DNA from: Betaproteobacteria bacterium
GTDB lineage: Bacteria; Pseudomonadota; Gammaproteobacteria; Burkholderiales; Casimicrobiaceae
NCBI GenBank assembly: GCA_005888865.1
Contig: VBCL01000189.1
Span: 1 to 5,689 of the forward strand
Length of the DNA: 5,689 nt
Direction: 5' to 3'
Shown here: one piece after another, positions 5,666 through 5,689 of the stretch
How the letters are laid out: every line of letters starts with the position of its first letter
How positions within the stretch are numbered: the first letter of the stretch is position 1
The notes under the pieces: model-generated
The model's database searches: none
What the model was told of the DNA's origin: nothing
Seen by the model: only the letters and a program-made list of their open reading frames with translations
Translations under genes and position numbers: made by a program

Positions 5666-5689
5666 ACGCCGCAACCCGCGCACCTACGG

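Overview
The window is GC-rich (roughly 65% by eye) and densely coded, with short intergenic gaps, GGAG-type ribosome binding sites and proteobacterial protein families (a DUF6494-type small protein, a PiuC/YbiX-type PKHD hydroxylase, a bacterial S10 peptidase). This fits a proteobacterium, probably a betaproteobacterium of soil or water. That assignment is inference: the window has no rRNA or tRNA and no marker gene that settles taxonomy.

Layout. (1) 2-301, plus: the C-terminal 99 residues of an unrecognised protein. (2) 302-430: a short gap holding a REP-like imperfect inverted repeat. (3) 431-637, plus: a 68-residue DUF6494-type protein. It is followed directly by an exported protein of unknown function (691-1524, or from 634 with an ATGA overlap), so these two may be co-transcribed. 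(4) 1565-2236, minus: a PKHD-type Fe(II)/2-oxoglutarate hydroxylase, convergent with the exported protein. (5) 2332-2991, minus, upstream of the hydroxylase: a 219-residue protein that looks like a winged helix-turn-helix joined to a nucleotidyltransferase fold whose catalytic residues are missing. (6) 2992-3163: a divergent intergenic region with a clear inverted repeat. (7) 3164-3982, plus: a 272-residue exported protein of unknown function with four cysteines in the mature chain. (8) 3993-5483, minus: a complete S10 serine carboxypeptidase-family protein without a signal peptide, convergent with (7) and separated from it by 10 bases. (9) 5484-5689: upstream region of the peptidase, with a 25-bp tandem repeat.

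The genes do not form a recognisable pathway. The strand switches several times and neighbours look functionally unrelated, as in an ordinary chromosomal region with a high share of conserved hypotheticals. I see no transposase, phage gene, CRISPR array, toxin-antitoxin pair or defence cassette. The points most worth a second look are the degenerate nucleotidyltransferase-like protein, the 25-bp tandem repeat, the REP-like element at 308-335, and the two exported proteins of unknown function.
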